From Alkalitalea saponilacus (lineage in GTDB: Bacteria; Bacteroidota; Bacteroidia; Bacteroidales; Marinilabiliaceae): 64,000 bases of DNA. Below the pieces are notes generated by a model. It was given only the letters and a program-made list of their open reading frames with translations, made no database searches and was not told where the DNA came from. The DNA is taken from the NCBI RefSeq assembly GCF_900168165.1, contig NZ_FUYV01000001.1:372001-436000 (forward strand), written 5' to 3'. Of this stretch, positions 17,707 through 25,491 are shown in pieces (position 1 is the first letter of the stretch; the number at the start of each line of letters is the position of its first letter). The translations under genes were made by a program, and so were the position numbers.

Positions 17707-19003
17707 TCTCTATTCTTTTCATCCAGATGTCTTCTTCAGGTCTGTCGCCTCGTCTGGTTTCTACCAGACTAATTTTATCAACAACATCCATTCCGGAGGT
17801 TACTTCTCCAAAAACCGTGTATTGATTGTCGAGGTGAGGAGCACCTCCAATGGTACCGTAAATGTGCCGTTGTTCTTCTGTATAGGTTATTCCATACCTC
17901 ATTTCCAATTCATTCAGTTCTGTTTCTCCAAACCTGCGTCCTGCCACTATATAAAACTGGGAGCCATCTGATTCATCTCTCGGATTGCTTGCATGTGGCA
18001 GTTTGGAAGCAGCAATGGCACCACGTTTATGGAATTTTCCGGGTACAATGTTCATGGGGATGGTATATCCCGGGCCTTGCCAGCCTACCACTTCACCGAG
18101 GGTAGCTTCCCTGGTGTCAGCAGCACCGGTTTGGATGAGAAACCCTCTAAGTACTCTGTGGATTAATAAATTGTCGTAATACTGATCGGTAACAAGCCTT
18201 ATGAAATTGTCGCGATAATTTGGCGTTTCATCGTAGAGTTTTATTTCGATGTTCCCCATATCTGTTACTATTCTGAAGCCACTTATTGTTGTATGAGAAG
18301 GGTAAACGCGGTTGCTTTTTCTGCTTAGGTCGATAACCGGACGAGATTCATGCTGGTCTGCCAGCATTTTATTAATCGAACTTCCCCGCAAAACGACTTG
18401 TTGTTTGGTATCGTCGTCGGTTATGGTTTGAATAATTCCTGCCAGACCATGGTCGTCAAAAAATGCAGGTCTTCCATTGTCAAGTCCGGCACGCAAAATG
18501 AAATACTCTGCAGTGTCATTTGCTGATGTTTTATTAACAGCAGCCCTTTGAACCATTAATTGGCTTTGAGGCCTGAGAAGAGTATAAAGCGTGTCGGTTG
18601 GGGAAATGGGGTCAACAGCTTCCAGGTAGTTGTTGTTGGCTCTTTGCACATTAAGAAGTACCAGATTTTTCTCCAGAGAATATGCTGTGTAACCGTCCAC
18701 ATTAAAGAATTGTTGGGTTCCGGTGGGAGCAAAGCGTACGCGATAAGCACCCTGCTGTACCAGATCCAGATTGGTGACGATGGTATGTGGCCCTACGTAA
18801 AATCCGAAACCACGCTGTATGTTCCTGGTGTAATGGTCGAAAGTATGAATATCCACCATGGCTCCAACATTATAGCTAAATGAACCTCTGGAAACAGGTT
18901 TTTCGGTTCCCGCAGTGGGTTGAGATTCCCCTCCGCTACTTTTACAGCTGCTTGCAATTATTATTAGAAGGAGATAAAGATATGTTTTGATCCTTCTATA
19001 CAT
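17693..19003 (-). CDS. Lipoprotein: degenerate HtrA/trypsin-like domain fused to a cyclophilin-type peptidylprolyl isomerase
   Basis: The 436-residue protein has a lipobox (LLLIIIASSC, Cys20). Residues ~40-215 follow the trypsin/HtrA pattern: GFGFYVGPHTIVTNLDLV where active enzymes have GSGF...TNHHVV, EKNLVLLNVQ where they have TDLALLKV, and DNGRPAFFDDHGLAGIIQ where they have GNSGGPLFN..GEVVGI. So His, Asp and Ser of the triad are all replaced and the domain is probably a non-catalytic, protein-binding remnant. Residues ~245-436 are a cyclophilin domain (FRIVTDMGNIEIKLYDETP, DGSQFYIVAGRRFG, YTVFGEVTSGMDVVDKI). Location would be the periplasm, anchored to a membrane. It follows the next PPIase by 2 bp and ends a three-cyclophilin run. 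Confidence 0.88.
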   Translation of the reverse strand: MYRRIKTYLYLLLIIIASSCKSSGGESQPTAGTEKPVSRGSFSYNVGAMVDIHTFDHYTRNIQRGFGFYVGPHTIVTNLDLVQQGAYRVRFAPTGTQQFFNVDGYTAYSLEKNLVLLNVQRANNNYLEAVDPISPTDTLYTLLRPQSQLMVQRAAVNKTSANDTAEYFILRAGLDNGRPAFFDDHGLAGIIQTITDDDTKQQVVLRGSSINKMLADQHESRPVIDLSRKSNRVYPSHTTISGFRIVTDMGNIEIKLYDETPNYRDNFIRLVTDQYYDNLLIHRVLRGFLIQTGAADTREATLGEVVGWQGPGYTIPMNIVPGKFHKRGAIAASKLPHASNPRDESDGSQFYIVAGRRFGETELNELEMRYGITYTEEQRHIYGTIGGAPHLDNQYTVFGEVTSGMDVVDKISLVETRRGDRPEEDIWMKRIEIIYR

Positions 19004-19005
19004 GT

Positions 19006-19839
19006 CTATAGTTTTTTAATGGTAATCCTTACATCCTGTATAGGTCTGTCGTGATCGTCAGTAGCCAGTTTCGCAATTTTCTCAATCACATCAAGACCTT
19101 CAATTACTTCACCGAAAACAGTGTAATCTCCATCCAGATCAGGTAATCCACCTATGGTGGTGTAGATTTCACGTTGTTTCTCTGTATAAATAAGATGATC
19201 CGATAAATTGAATTCAATATCAATGTTTGATCTGATCTCTCTCAGCAATTCATTGAAACCTCTAGGGTTTTCTTCCCGCAATCTATCAAGTTCTTCTTTA
19301 TGAGGATCGTAATATTTTTCGCGCAATTTACGTCGAATCGGATTGTTAACCCTTCGTTCCAGCATATCAAGTTCTTCGTGGGTGAAAACCCTTCCATGAA
19401 CGATATAAAACTGAGATACATCCGACATTCTGAAATGATTTACATCTTCAGGTTGGCGTGGAGCGCAAAGCGCCCCTTTTTTATGGAATCGATCAGGAAC
19501 AAACTCTGAGCTTATGATTTTTGTTGAACTTCCGTACCCAATGCGCCTACCGGGAGCTGCATTTCGGGAATCGGATGAGCCTCCCTGTATTACAAAATTC
19601 TCAATAACACGATAAAAGAGCGTGCCATCAAAGTGTTTCTGACTTACCAGGTTCAAAAAGTTGTCGCGATGATTTGGTGTATCGTTGTATAGTTTTATTT
19701 TCATGTTGCCCATATTGGTTTCAATAAGGACGTGATGAACTGGCTCGTTTTGAGAATTAACATGGCTGGTAATTAGTATTATAATACTAATTACCAGCCA
19801 TGTTTTTAATATGTTTGAATTGTTATGTGTTTGACCCAT
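19006..19839 (-). CDS. Periplasmic cyclophilin-type peptidylprolyl isomerase (second of three)
   Basis: The 277-residue protein has a signal peptide (hydrophobic core ~14-24, cleavage after HVNS) and a cyclophilin domain: VLIETNMGNMKIKLYNDTPNH, FDGTLFYRVIENFVIQGG, VSQFYIVHGRVF and the terminal YTVFGEVIEGLDVIEKIA. A helical insert of ~55 residues (LERRVNNPIRRKLREKYYDP...) separates the two halves, as in its neighbour. Most likely a periplasmic folding catalyst. Codons 12-27 lie inside a perfect 46-bp palindrome. The gene begins 30 bp after the first PPIase and ends 2 bp before the third. Confidence 0.92.
   Translation of the reverse strand: MGQTHNNSNILKTWLVISIIILITSHVNSQNEPVHHVLIETNMGNMKIKLYNDTPNHRDNFLNLVSQKHFDGTLFYRVIENFVIQGGSSDSRNAAPGRRIGYGSSTKIISSEFVPDRFHKKGALCAPRQPEDVNHFRMSDVSQFYIVHGRVFTHEELDMLERRVNNPIRRKLREKYYDPHKEELDRLREENPRGFNELLREIRSNIDIEFNLSDHLIYTEKQREIYTTIGGLPDLDGDYTVFGEVIEGLDVIEKIAKLATDDHDRPIQDVRITIKKL
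19759..19804. repeat. 46-bp perfect palindrome inside the signal-peptide codons of a PPIase gene
   Basis: The 22-bp arms (19759-19780 and 19783-19804; arm begins aacatggctggtaattag) are exact complements around a central AT. The sequence encodes Lys12 to Val27 of the PPIase at 19006-19839. In the mRNA it would form a 22-bp hairpin about 35 bases after the start codon. On the minus strand no U run follows, so it is not an ordinary terminator for these genes; on the plus strand TTTTT overlaps and follows the end of the stem. Confidence 0.9.
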
Positions 19840-19869
19840 AGTTTGATATCCTTTGGGGTTTGTTTGTTT

Positions 19870-20682
19870 TTATTTTATGCGGATGTTCAATTTAATGTCT
19901 TCAACAGGTCTGTCGTTTTGATTGACTTCCACTTTTGCAATTTTGTCTATAATTTCAAGCCCTTTAACAACTTCTCCAAATACAGTGTATTCCCCGTCCA
20001 GATGCGGCACTCCTCCAATTGTGGTATATGCTTCACGTAATTCCTGAGGAATTTCAATTCTGGGTAATGCCTCTATTTCAGGATCTGCTTCTTCAGATAT
20101 TTCTATCATTAATCTCTCAAATCCTTCCCGGTCACCTGTTTGTTGAAACTGCATTATCTCATTGCGGTATGGCTCGGCGTACTTCATGAAAACCTGTTGG
20201 CTCTTCCTCTCGTTCAGAAAATGTTCCATTTCGTCAAGCTCTTCATTTGAGTAAACTTTACCGTGTACAATATAGAATTGCGATCCGGAAGATTTCTTTT
20301 CCGGATTTACCTGGTCACCCTGTCTGGCGGCAGCTAGAGCGCCTTTTTTATGAAATAATTGTGGGTACATAATTTCTGCGTCCAGTTTGTAATCTACCCC
20401 CCCACCACCAAGCATAGCGTTGGGAATTGCGTCGCGTGACCCCGGATCCCCGGCTTGAATCATAAATTCATTAATAACCCTGTGGAACAATAAGCCATCA
20501 TAATAGCCTTCTTCAACTAGTTTTAAAAAGTTATCACGATGAACCGGGGTTTCATCGTATAGTTTAATAACCAAATTTCCGTATTCAGTTTCTAGTATAA
20601 CATAAGTTCCTTCAGAGGATTGACAAAAAGCAAAGAATTGTAACAATGCTAAAAGTGATATAGAAAAGAGAATTTTTTTCAT
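19870..20682 (-). CDS. Periplasmic cyclophilin-type peptidylprolyl isomerase (first of three)
   Basis: The 270-residue protein has a signal peptide (ILFSISLLALLQFFAFC, then QSS). The cyclophilin domain shows VILETEYGNLVIKLYDETPVH, YDGLLFHRVINEFMIQAGD, SSGSQFYIVHGKVY and YTVFGEVVKGLEIIDKIA, with the catalytic HRV and FMIQ elements intact. A charged helical insert (~155-210, NERKSQQVFMKYAEPYRNEI...) separates the domain halves. The Cys at 20 could be a lipobox (FFAFC), although the residues before it are bulky. It lies 57 bp after the small unknown gene and leads the cyclophilin series. Confidence 0.94.
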   Translation of the reverse strand: MKKILFSISLLALLQFFAFCQSSEGTYVILETEYGNLVIKLYDETPVHRDNFLKLVEEGYYDGLLFHRVINEFMIQAGDPGSRDAIPNAMLGGGGVDYKLDAEIMYPQLFHKKGALAAARQGDQVNPEKKSSGSQFYIVHGKVYSNEELDEMEHFLNERKSQQVFMKYAEPYRNEIMQFQQTGDREGFERLMIEISEEADPEIEALPRIEIPQELREAYTTIGGVPHLDGEYTVFGEVVKGLEIIDKIAKVEVNQNDRPVEDIKLNIRIK

Positions 20683-20739
20683 GATGTTATTTAATGTTTA
20701 TGTTAATAGATTGATGATTTGCCAGTTAATTGGAGATGC

Positions 20740-21075
20740 TTAATTTAATTTATCCTTAAAGTACTCCATCATTGCGTTTTTTAACAGATGCTTTTGAAAT
20801 GAAGGACTTAATCCTTTGACACTTTTAATCTCCTTGAATCTTGGCCACCCCTCCTGGTCTTCTTCAATCTCGTCGAGATACCCCAGATGAGATAAAAGTT
20901 TGCATTTCCCCAGATTGATTAAATCCATTTTTTCTTCTCTTGAATAGTGGGTCATTCCTGTTCCCCTTTCTTGTATTCCTATGATGAACAGCATGAAGTC
21001 GTAATCTGCCGTCACTTTAAAGTGACGGCTAACCATCAACACCAATTCATCCCACGTATAATCTATGCTTTCCAT
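20740..21075 (-). CDS. Small conserved-looking hypothetical protein
   Basis: I do not recognise the family. The 111-residue soluble, helical protein has no signal peptide and no membrane helix. It starts MESIDYTWDELVLMVSRHF and contains FMLFIIGIQERGTGM, REEKMDLINLGKCKLLSHLGYL and a C-terminal helix LLKNAMMEYFKDKLN. It lies 3 bp after the metallophosphoesterase stop, which argues for co-translation with it, and 57 bp before the cyclophilins. Confidence 0.72.
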   Translation of the reverse strand: MESIDYTWDELVLMVSRHFKVTADYDFMLFIIGIQERGTGMTHYSREEKMDLINLGKCKLLSHLGYLDEIEEDQEGWPRFKEIKSVKGLSPSFQKHLLKNAMMEYFKDKLN

Positions 21076-21078
21076 GCG

Positions 21079-21936
21079 CTAACTTTTTAAAATTTCTTTA
21101 AATGCCCTGGCAAAGACATCCTCAATGGTTTCCGAAACAATCTCCTCAACCAATGGGTCTTCAACTATTTCATCAGTGTCGAAGTTCCAGTGTTTCAGAT
21201 GCCAGTCTCCGTTTTCATACTCCAGTGCCGTCATATTATCCACCCAGTCGCCTGAGTTGATGTAAGTGATGGCTCCAACCGGGGTCTTGATGCGTTTTTT
21301 TGCCGGTCGGTGGATGTGCCCGCAGATAACATAATGGTATCCTTTGCGAATTCCTAACCTTGCCACCATGGCTTCGAATTTGGAAACGGCCTCCTTTTGC
21401 CCTCCTTTTACTTTGTCTTTTATTTTTCCTGCCAGGGATATTTTTTTTCTGCCAAACAGGGTCAATATGCCATTAACCATTTTATTGATGCCGGTAAGAA
21501 TACCATATCCCACGGAACCCATTTTTGCCAGCCATTTTGAGTGGTGCATCACCACATCGAACACATCGCCATGAAATATCCATGTTGATTTTCCATCAAG
21601 ATTTAAAACAACCTTGTTGTCTATCTTTAGCCGTCCAAAATCTATGCCGGTAAAACGGCGGGCTATTTCATCGTGGTTGCCGGGTATAAAAATGATTTTG
21701 GTACCTTCTTCGGCTAACTTGAAAAAATAGCGAATAACTTTCAGGTGCGATGTGGGAAAGTAGCTGGGTGAAAATCTCCAGGCATCAATGATGTCGCCGT
21801 TTAGTACAAGCGTTTCGGGTTGAATGGTTTTGAGATAAGCATGTAACTGGTCGGCTTTGCTGCCGTATGTACCCAGGTGGGCATCGGAGATGACCACCGC
21901 TTTTACCTGTCGTTTCGTTACATGTTTTTCACTCAT
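21079..21936 (-). CDS. Calcineurin-like metallophosphoesterase, LpxH/UDP-2,3-diacylglucosamine diphosphatase-like
   Basis: The 285-residue enzyme carries the five phosphoesterase motifs: VVISDAHLG, VLNGDIID, PGNHDE, an internal FHGDVFD and YVICGHIHRP. The order and spacing fit the LpxH-like branch that makes lipid X during lipid A synthesis. The extra region after ~140 (SVGYGILTGINKMVNGILTL...) is seen in the larger Bacteroidota homologues; whether these are the true LpxH is not certain from sequence alone. The ATG at 21936 is preferred over 21957, as the motif block begins eight residues after it. A TATCTTTG element lies 19 bp upstream. It heads a probable five-gene operon down to 17693. Confidence 0.86.
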   Translation of the reverse strand: MSEKHVTKRQVKAVVISDAHLGTYGSKADQLHAYLKTIQPETLVLNGDIIDAWRFSPSYFPTSHLKVIRYFFKLAEEGTKIIFIPGNHDEIARRFTGIDFGRLKIDNKVVLNLDGKSTWIFHGDVFDVVMHHSKWLAKMGSVGYGILTGINKMVNGILTLFGRKKISLAGKIKDKVKGGQKEAVSKFEAMVARLGIRKGYHYVICGHIHRPAKKRIKTPVGAITYINSGDWVDNMTALEYENGDWHLKHWNFDTDEIVEDPLVEEIVSETIEDVFARAFKEILKS

Positions 21937-21954
21937 ACATATATGTAATAAAAG

Positions 21955-21986
21955 CAAAGATATAAAAAATGAATTCTAATTTTGAA
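21955..21986 (-). promoter_or_regulatory. Candidate promoter of the phosphoesterase-cyclophilin operon
   Basis: On the minus strand TATCTTTG (21962 to 21955) fits TAnnTTTG and has TTC 21 bp upstream. Transcription would begin only ~10 bases before the ATG at 21936. Confidence 0.42.
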
Positions 21987-22027
21987 TGAGGTGGTTTATA
22001 TCTGGTAAAGAAACTGTGAAATAAAAA

Positions 22028-22056
22028 CAAAAGAACCGGCATCGCCGGTTCTTTTG
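22028..22056 (-). terminator. Intrinsic terminator of the cytochrome bd operon
   Basis: A perfect 13-bp stem (caaaagaaccggc and complement) with a 3-base loop lies 66 bp beyond the stop of the 42-residue gene. On the minus strand the stem end and following bases read TTTTGTTTTTAT, a good U-rich tail. Confidence 0.85.
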
Positions 22057-22121
22057 AACACATTCAAATCTATGCCTTTTTATAAAGACATAGTGTTCTT
22101 TTCAATTGTTCTTGTTAAACC

Positions 22122-22250
22122 TTACTCAGTTTCTTCGTCTTTTTCGTAGTTTTTATGGAATAATTTCAAGGCATACAAACTTAGTTTGTATCCTACATAT
22201 ATTAAAACCGGAAAACTTGCTAACCACAGTATTTGTGTGAGATGTTCCAT
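22122..22250 (-). CDS. 42-residue single-helix membrane protein, candidate small subunit of cytochrome bd (CydX-like)
   Basis: An ATG-to-TAA frame of 43 codons begins 18 bp after the cydB stop and ends before the operon terminator. The product starts MEHLTQILWLASFPVLIYVG, continues through one membrane helix (~5-30), and ends in a charged tail HKNYEKDEETE. A short N-terminus, one helix and an acidic/basic tail is the same plan as CydX of proteobacteria and CydS of Geobacillus, both of which are structural subunits of the oxidase. I see no clear sequence similarity to either, so the assignment rests on location, size and topology. The start has an AT-rich leader, as expected without Shine-Dalgarno. 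Confidence 0.78.
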   Translation of the reverse strand: MEHLTQILWLASFPVLIYVGYKLSLYALKLFHKNYEKDEETE

Positions 22251-22268
22251 CTTTTAAATTTTGAATGA

Positions 22269-23402
22269 TTAATAAACGTGATGTTCGCCCTCTTTGTTCA
22301 TATGTTTTTCACTTATTTTGGTTTTATCAACAGCTCGCCAGGCAAAATAAATGTAGGTAATTACCACCGGCACAAACAATGAAATATAGCTCATAGCCGT
22401 AAGTGTGTAATGGCTTGATGAGGCATTCTGTATGGTTAAAGAGCTTTGCAAGTCATACGACGGATAAAAAGCGGTGTTATTATAACCCAGTATCCAGAAT
22501 ATAGACATAACGGTGGCAAAGGTTCCGAAACCTGAAAACCAAATTCCGCGATTGCTCTCTTTTGCCCAGGTAATAAATATGCCATACAAAACCAGAGGAA
22601 CTCCAACGAGAAACAGTATTAAAGCAACTGGCATCTGAAGGTAGTTGTTGAGGTATTTGTACGATTCCATAAAAACAGCTCCGGTTTCAGGGTTGTACGC
22701 ATATCCGTCCTTAATCAGAATTCTAACCAGGAAATAGAGGAAGAAGACAGTGAAAATAGCACCATTGATCAGTGTTTGTTTACGCGCTCTTCGAATGATG
22801 TCGTCTGACTCAATGTTGGTTATGATGTACATGGCACCAAGCGTGCGAGCCAAAAACAGCACCGCAAAACCAAGCGATAAGTTGGTGAAGCTGGCCAGTA
22901 TGTCCAATCCGTACCAGCTTGAACCCCATTGCGACAGGTTGTATTCGTTGCGAATGAAATCGCTGCCGGTAAAAAATGTGGCAACCACCACCCCAAGGAG
23001 GATGGTACCAAGAAATCCATTGATGGTTAAAAACCAGTCGTATGTTTTTTGACCAAATATGTTCCCTTTTTTTCTTCGGAACTCGAAAGAAACTGCCTGG
23101 AGGACAAAACACACAAGGAAAATCTTCCACGCGTAATATGCCCCTCCCAGCGAAACGGAGTACCAAAGCGGAAATGCGGCAAACATGCCCGCGGCAAACA
23201 CAATGAGTGTGGTAAATGTGAACTCCCATTTTCGACCAATGGAGTTTACTATCATGTTTTTTTCATTGTCGGTTTTTCCTAGTACACCCACCAGAGTTTG
23301 CCCACCCTGCACAAATAACAAAAATACAAGTACGGAACTAACCACCGACATAATAAACCACCAATATTGTTGCAGTTGTAGATGAGATAATGTTTCAAAC
23401 AT
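22269..23402 (-). CDS. cydB: Cytochrome bd ubiquinol oxidase subunit II
   Basis: CydB is the second large subunit of the bd-type terminal oxidase, which reduces O2 with quinol electrons. The 377-residue protein has eight or nine hydrophobic helices, with the usual YWWFIMSVVSSVLVFLLFVQGGQTL at the start and WAKESNRGIWFSGFGT and a PVVITYIYFAWRAV helix near the end. The ATG overlaps the end of cydA by 8 bp, so translation is coupled. The C-terminal tail is hydrophilic and His-rich (EGEHHVY). Length is normal. Confidence 0.96.
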   Translation of the reverse strand: MFETLSHLQLQQYWWFIMSVVSSVLVFLLFVQGGQTLVGVLGKTDNEKNMIVNSIGRKWEFTFTTLIVFAAGMFAAFPLWYSVSLGGAYYAWKIFLVCFVLQAVSFEFRRKKGNIFGQKTYDWFLTINGFLGTILLGVVVATFFTGSDFIRNEYNLSQWGSSWYGLDILASFTNLSLGFAVLFLARTLGAMYIITNIESDDIIRRARKQTLINGAIFTVFFLYFLVRILIKDGYAYNPETGAVFMESYKYLNNYLQMPVALILFLVGVPLVLYGIFITWAKESNRGIWFSGFGTFATVMSIFWILGYNNTAFYPSYDLQSSLTIQNASSSHYTLTAMSYISLFVPVVITYIYFAWRAVDKTKISEKHMNKEGEHHVY

Positions 23403-24957
23403 TTGGACCTCCTTTCGTTGATAAGTTATCCGGACCTTTGCGAATGGCTCCGATCATGATTCTGTATTCTGCAATGACAAGTACGGTTAGCATGGCGGCA
23501 AACAGCCAGAATGTAGCTATTACCGCATTTGCACTGATGTTGGACGTGGAAATCATGGTTGGCAATAGTCCCTGAATGGTCCACGGTTGGCGACCAACTT
23601 CGGCCACAATCCATCCGGCCATTGAGGCAATAAAGGAGAGTGGAAAACACCAAATACCTACATAAAGCAACCATTTCTGTTTCTCAAGGCGGTTTTTAAC
23701 TGAGAGATACATGAATAGTAGTAACACACCTATGAACAACATTCCGGAAATTACCATGATTCTGAAACTGTAAAAAATCAATGGGATTTTTCGTGGAATA
23801 ATCATCTCCGGGTAGTGAAGATTGCCATATCCCATGTATTGATAGTGCTCATTAAAAAGTAAAACAGCTTCGTCCATCGCTTGTTGATCATTATTTCTAT
23901 GTGCCTCTTTGTAATCAGCCAATGCTCCAAGAGCGATTCTTCCTTTCCCCATTTTTTCTTCGGCCGACATGATGCCAAACTCTTCGTTGCCGTAAACCAG
24001 ATCGTTCATTCCGGGAACAAATGCATTGGCATCACGGTAACCCAAAATGGAAAGCATTTTGGGGATTTCCATTTTAAAGAGGAAATCCTTTTTGTCGTCG
24101 CCAAGCTTTTTGTTTGGATTGAGTATTCCCATCATAACCAGTCCTGCTCCTTCTTCTCCGTCAAACAACCCTTCCATGGTGGCCAGTTTGGCTGGTTGCT
24201 TTTGTGCTACGTAGTAGGCCGAACCGTCTCCGGTCATGGCCAGATAAACGCTGGACAGAAGTCCAAAAGTAGCTGCCAGCACAATGCTTCGTTTGGCCAA
24301 AAGTATACTTCGCTTTTTAAGTAAATACCAACTGCTGATGGCTATTACAAAGAATGCAGATATAACCAGACAGGATGTAATGGTATGAAGGAATTTGTTA
24401 ACGGCATAAGGTGAGAATAAAATTGCCCAGAAATCAACCATTTCATGCCTTGCAGTGTCCGGGTTGAATACCATTCCTATCGGGTAGTTCATCCATCCGT
24501 TTGCAACCAAAATCCAGAGGGCTGACAAACTGGCTCCGAATGCCACAAGCCAGCAGGAAAGCAGGTGAAACTTTTTGCCTACTTTCCCCCATCCAAAAAA
24601 CATAACTGCTATGAAAGTGGATTCGAGAAAGAAGGCCATTATACCTTCTGCGGCCAGTGGTGCTCCAAAAATATCTCCGGCAATCCACGAATAATTGGCC
24701 CAATTGGTTCCAAATTCAAGTCCTAAAATAATACCGGTTCCAACTCCAATGGCAAAGTTTATTCCGAATAGCTTTGCCCAGAATCGAGCCAGTCGCTCCC
24801 ATTCCGGGTCACCGGTTTTTACATGTATGGTTTGCGCAATGGCTATGATGTAGGTTGTTCCAATGGTAATTGGGATAAATAGCCAATGGTAAAAGGCAAT
24901 CATGGCAAACTGTCCCCTTGACCAGTTCACCAGTGTGAAATCAATGTTCTCTATCAT
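23395..24957 (-). CDS. cydA: Cytochrome bd ubiquinol oxidase subunit I
   Basis: CydA carries the hemes b558, b595 and d and the quinol site. From the ATG at 24957 the protein has 520 residues. WSRGQFAMIAFYHWLFIPITIG places the conserved His24 (heme ligand) in the first helix, GTNWANYSWIAGDIFGAPLAAEG is the hallmark after helix 2, and QKQPAKLATMEGLF is the start of the Q-loop, with the conserved Lys and Glu of the quinol site. The Q-loop is moderate in length. The in-frame ATG at 24984 lies inside the DUF4492 gene and is less likely. The gene overlaps DUF4492 by 17 bp and cydB by 8 bp, so all are on one mRNA. Confidence 0.97.
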   Translation of the reverse strand: MIENIDFTLVNWSRGQFAMIAFYHWLFIPITIGTTYIIAIAQTIHVKTGDPEWERLARFWAKLFGINFAIGVGTGIILGLEFGTNWANYSWIAGDIFGAPLAAEGIMAFFLESTFIAVMFFGWGKVGKKFHLLSCWLVAFGASLSALWILVANGWMNYPIGMVFNPDTARHEMVDFWAILFSPYAVNKFLHTITSCLVISAFFVIAISSWYLLKKRSILLAKRSIVLAATFGLLSSVYLAMTGDGSAYYVAQKQPAKLATMEGLFDGEEGAGLVMMGILNPNKKLGDDKKDFLFKMEIPKMLSILGYRDANAFVPGMNDLVYGNEEFGIMSAEEKMGKGRIALGALADYKEAHRNNDQQAMDEAVLLFNEHYQYMGYGNLHYPEMIIPRKIPLIFYSFRIMVISGMLFIGVLLLFMYLSVKNRLEKQKWLLYVGIWCFPLSFIASMAGWIVAEVGRQPWTIQGLLPTMISTSNISANAVIATFWLFAAMLTVLVIAEYRIMIGAIRKGPDNLSTKGGPNV

Positions 24958-25174
24958 CTTTAAGGGTTTTATTATGGTTGTCAAGTAATTTCTTTATCAC
25001 CTCTTCACTTCGGTGGTCTTCATTTTCGTATTTGGGTTTTAGAAAAGTTGGGTAGAGATAGCCTTTTAAGAAGCCATAAAACATTGCAAACTTTAGAAAA
25101 ATGATTAGCAGCAGAATCTTCGCAAGACTTGATTCTTTTATCTTATTATAGATATACAGGAAAAAATTCTTCAT
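24941..25174 (-). CDS. DUF4492-family small membrane protein preceding cydA
   Basis: The 77-residue protein begins MKNFFLYIYNKIKESSLAKI. One membrane helix (~19-40, ILLLIIFLKFAMFYGFLKGYL) is followed by YPTFLKPKYENEDHRSEEV and a charged tail. I recognise this as the DUF4492 type found just upstream of cydA in Bacteroidota and Campylobacterota. A role in assembly or stability of the oxidase is inferred from that constant location. It overlaps cydA by 17 bp. The start at 25174 is chosen because family proteins begin directly with the basic amphipathic stretch; 25195 would add seven residues. Confidence 0.85.
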   Translation of the reverse strand: MKNFFLYIYNKIKESSLAKILLLIIFLKFAMFYGFLKGYLYPTFLKPKYENEDHRSEEVIKKLLDNHNKTLKDDREH

Positions 25175-25209
25175 GGCTTTTGCAATATATAACAATCGTT
25201 AACGAATTT

Positions 25210-25217
25210 CAAATATA
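25210..25217 (-). promoter_or_regulatory. Candidate -7 element of the cyd operon
   Basis: TATATTTG on the minus strand fits TAnnTTTG, 36 bp before the DUF4492 ATG. A -33 TTG is not clear. Confidence 0.35.
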
Positions 25218-25363
25218 GTAAAAAGAGTGTTTCGTTTTTTATTGAGTTTCGGTTATTAAAAATAACTTTTTATCAGGGTAATTTAGTATGGATTGTTGTG
25301 ATGTGGTATTTTTGATTTGTACATATGCCATAGAAACAGCGCATTGCGAGGATGGTCTAAATT

Positions 25364-25393
25364 AAAAAAGAGGTAATAAATTACCTCTTTTTT
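25364..25393. terminator. Terminator after the beta-mannosidase gene
   Basis: A perfect 13-bp inverted repeat (aaaaaagaggtaa and complement) with a 4-base loop. On the minus strand it ends in six T, 98 bp after the beta-mannosidase stop. It could work in both directions, but only the minus strand carries a gene reading into it. Confidence 0.8.
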
Positions 25394-25491
25394 AAAAAGT
25401 CAACAAAAAAAATAATGCTGTAAAGCATAAAAAATACATCAAACCAACTTAAATATTAACCTGAAAAAGGTCTCTTTTTGCATAAGTTGGA

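Noticed and set aside
18560-18883. Plus-strand frame opposite the pseudo-protease domain
   Set aside because: Shadow of the PPIase gene; no motif.
25364-25393. Hairpin as a possible small RNA
   Set aside because: The location after the beta-mannosidase stop and the T6 end make a terminator sufficient.
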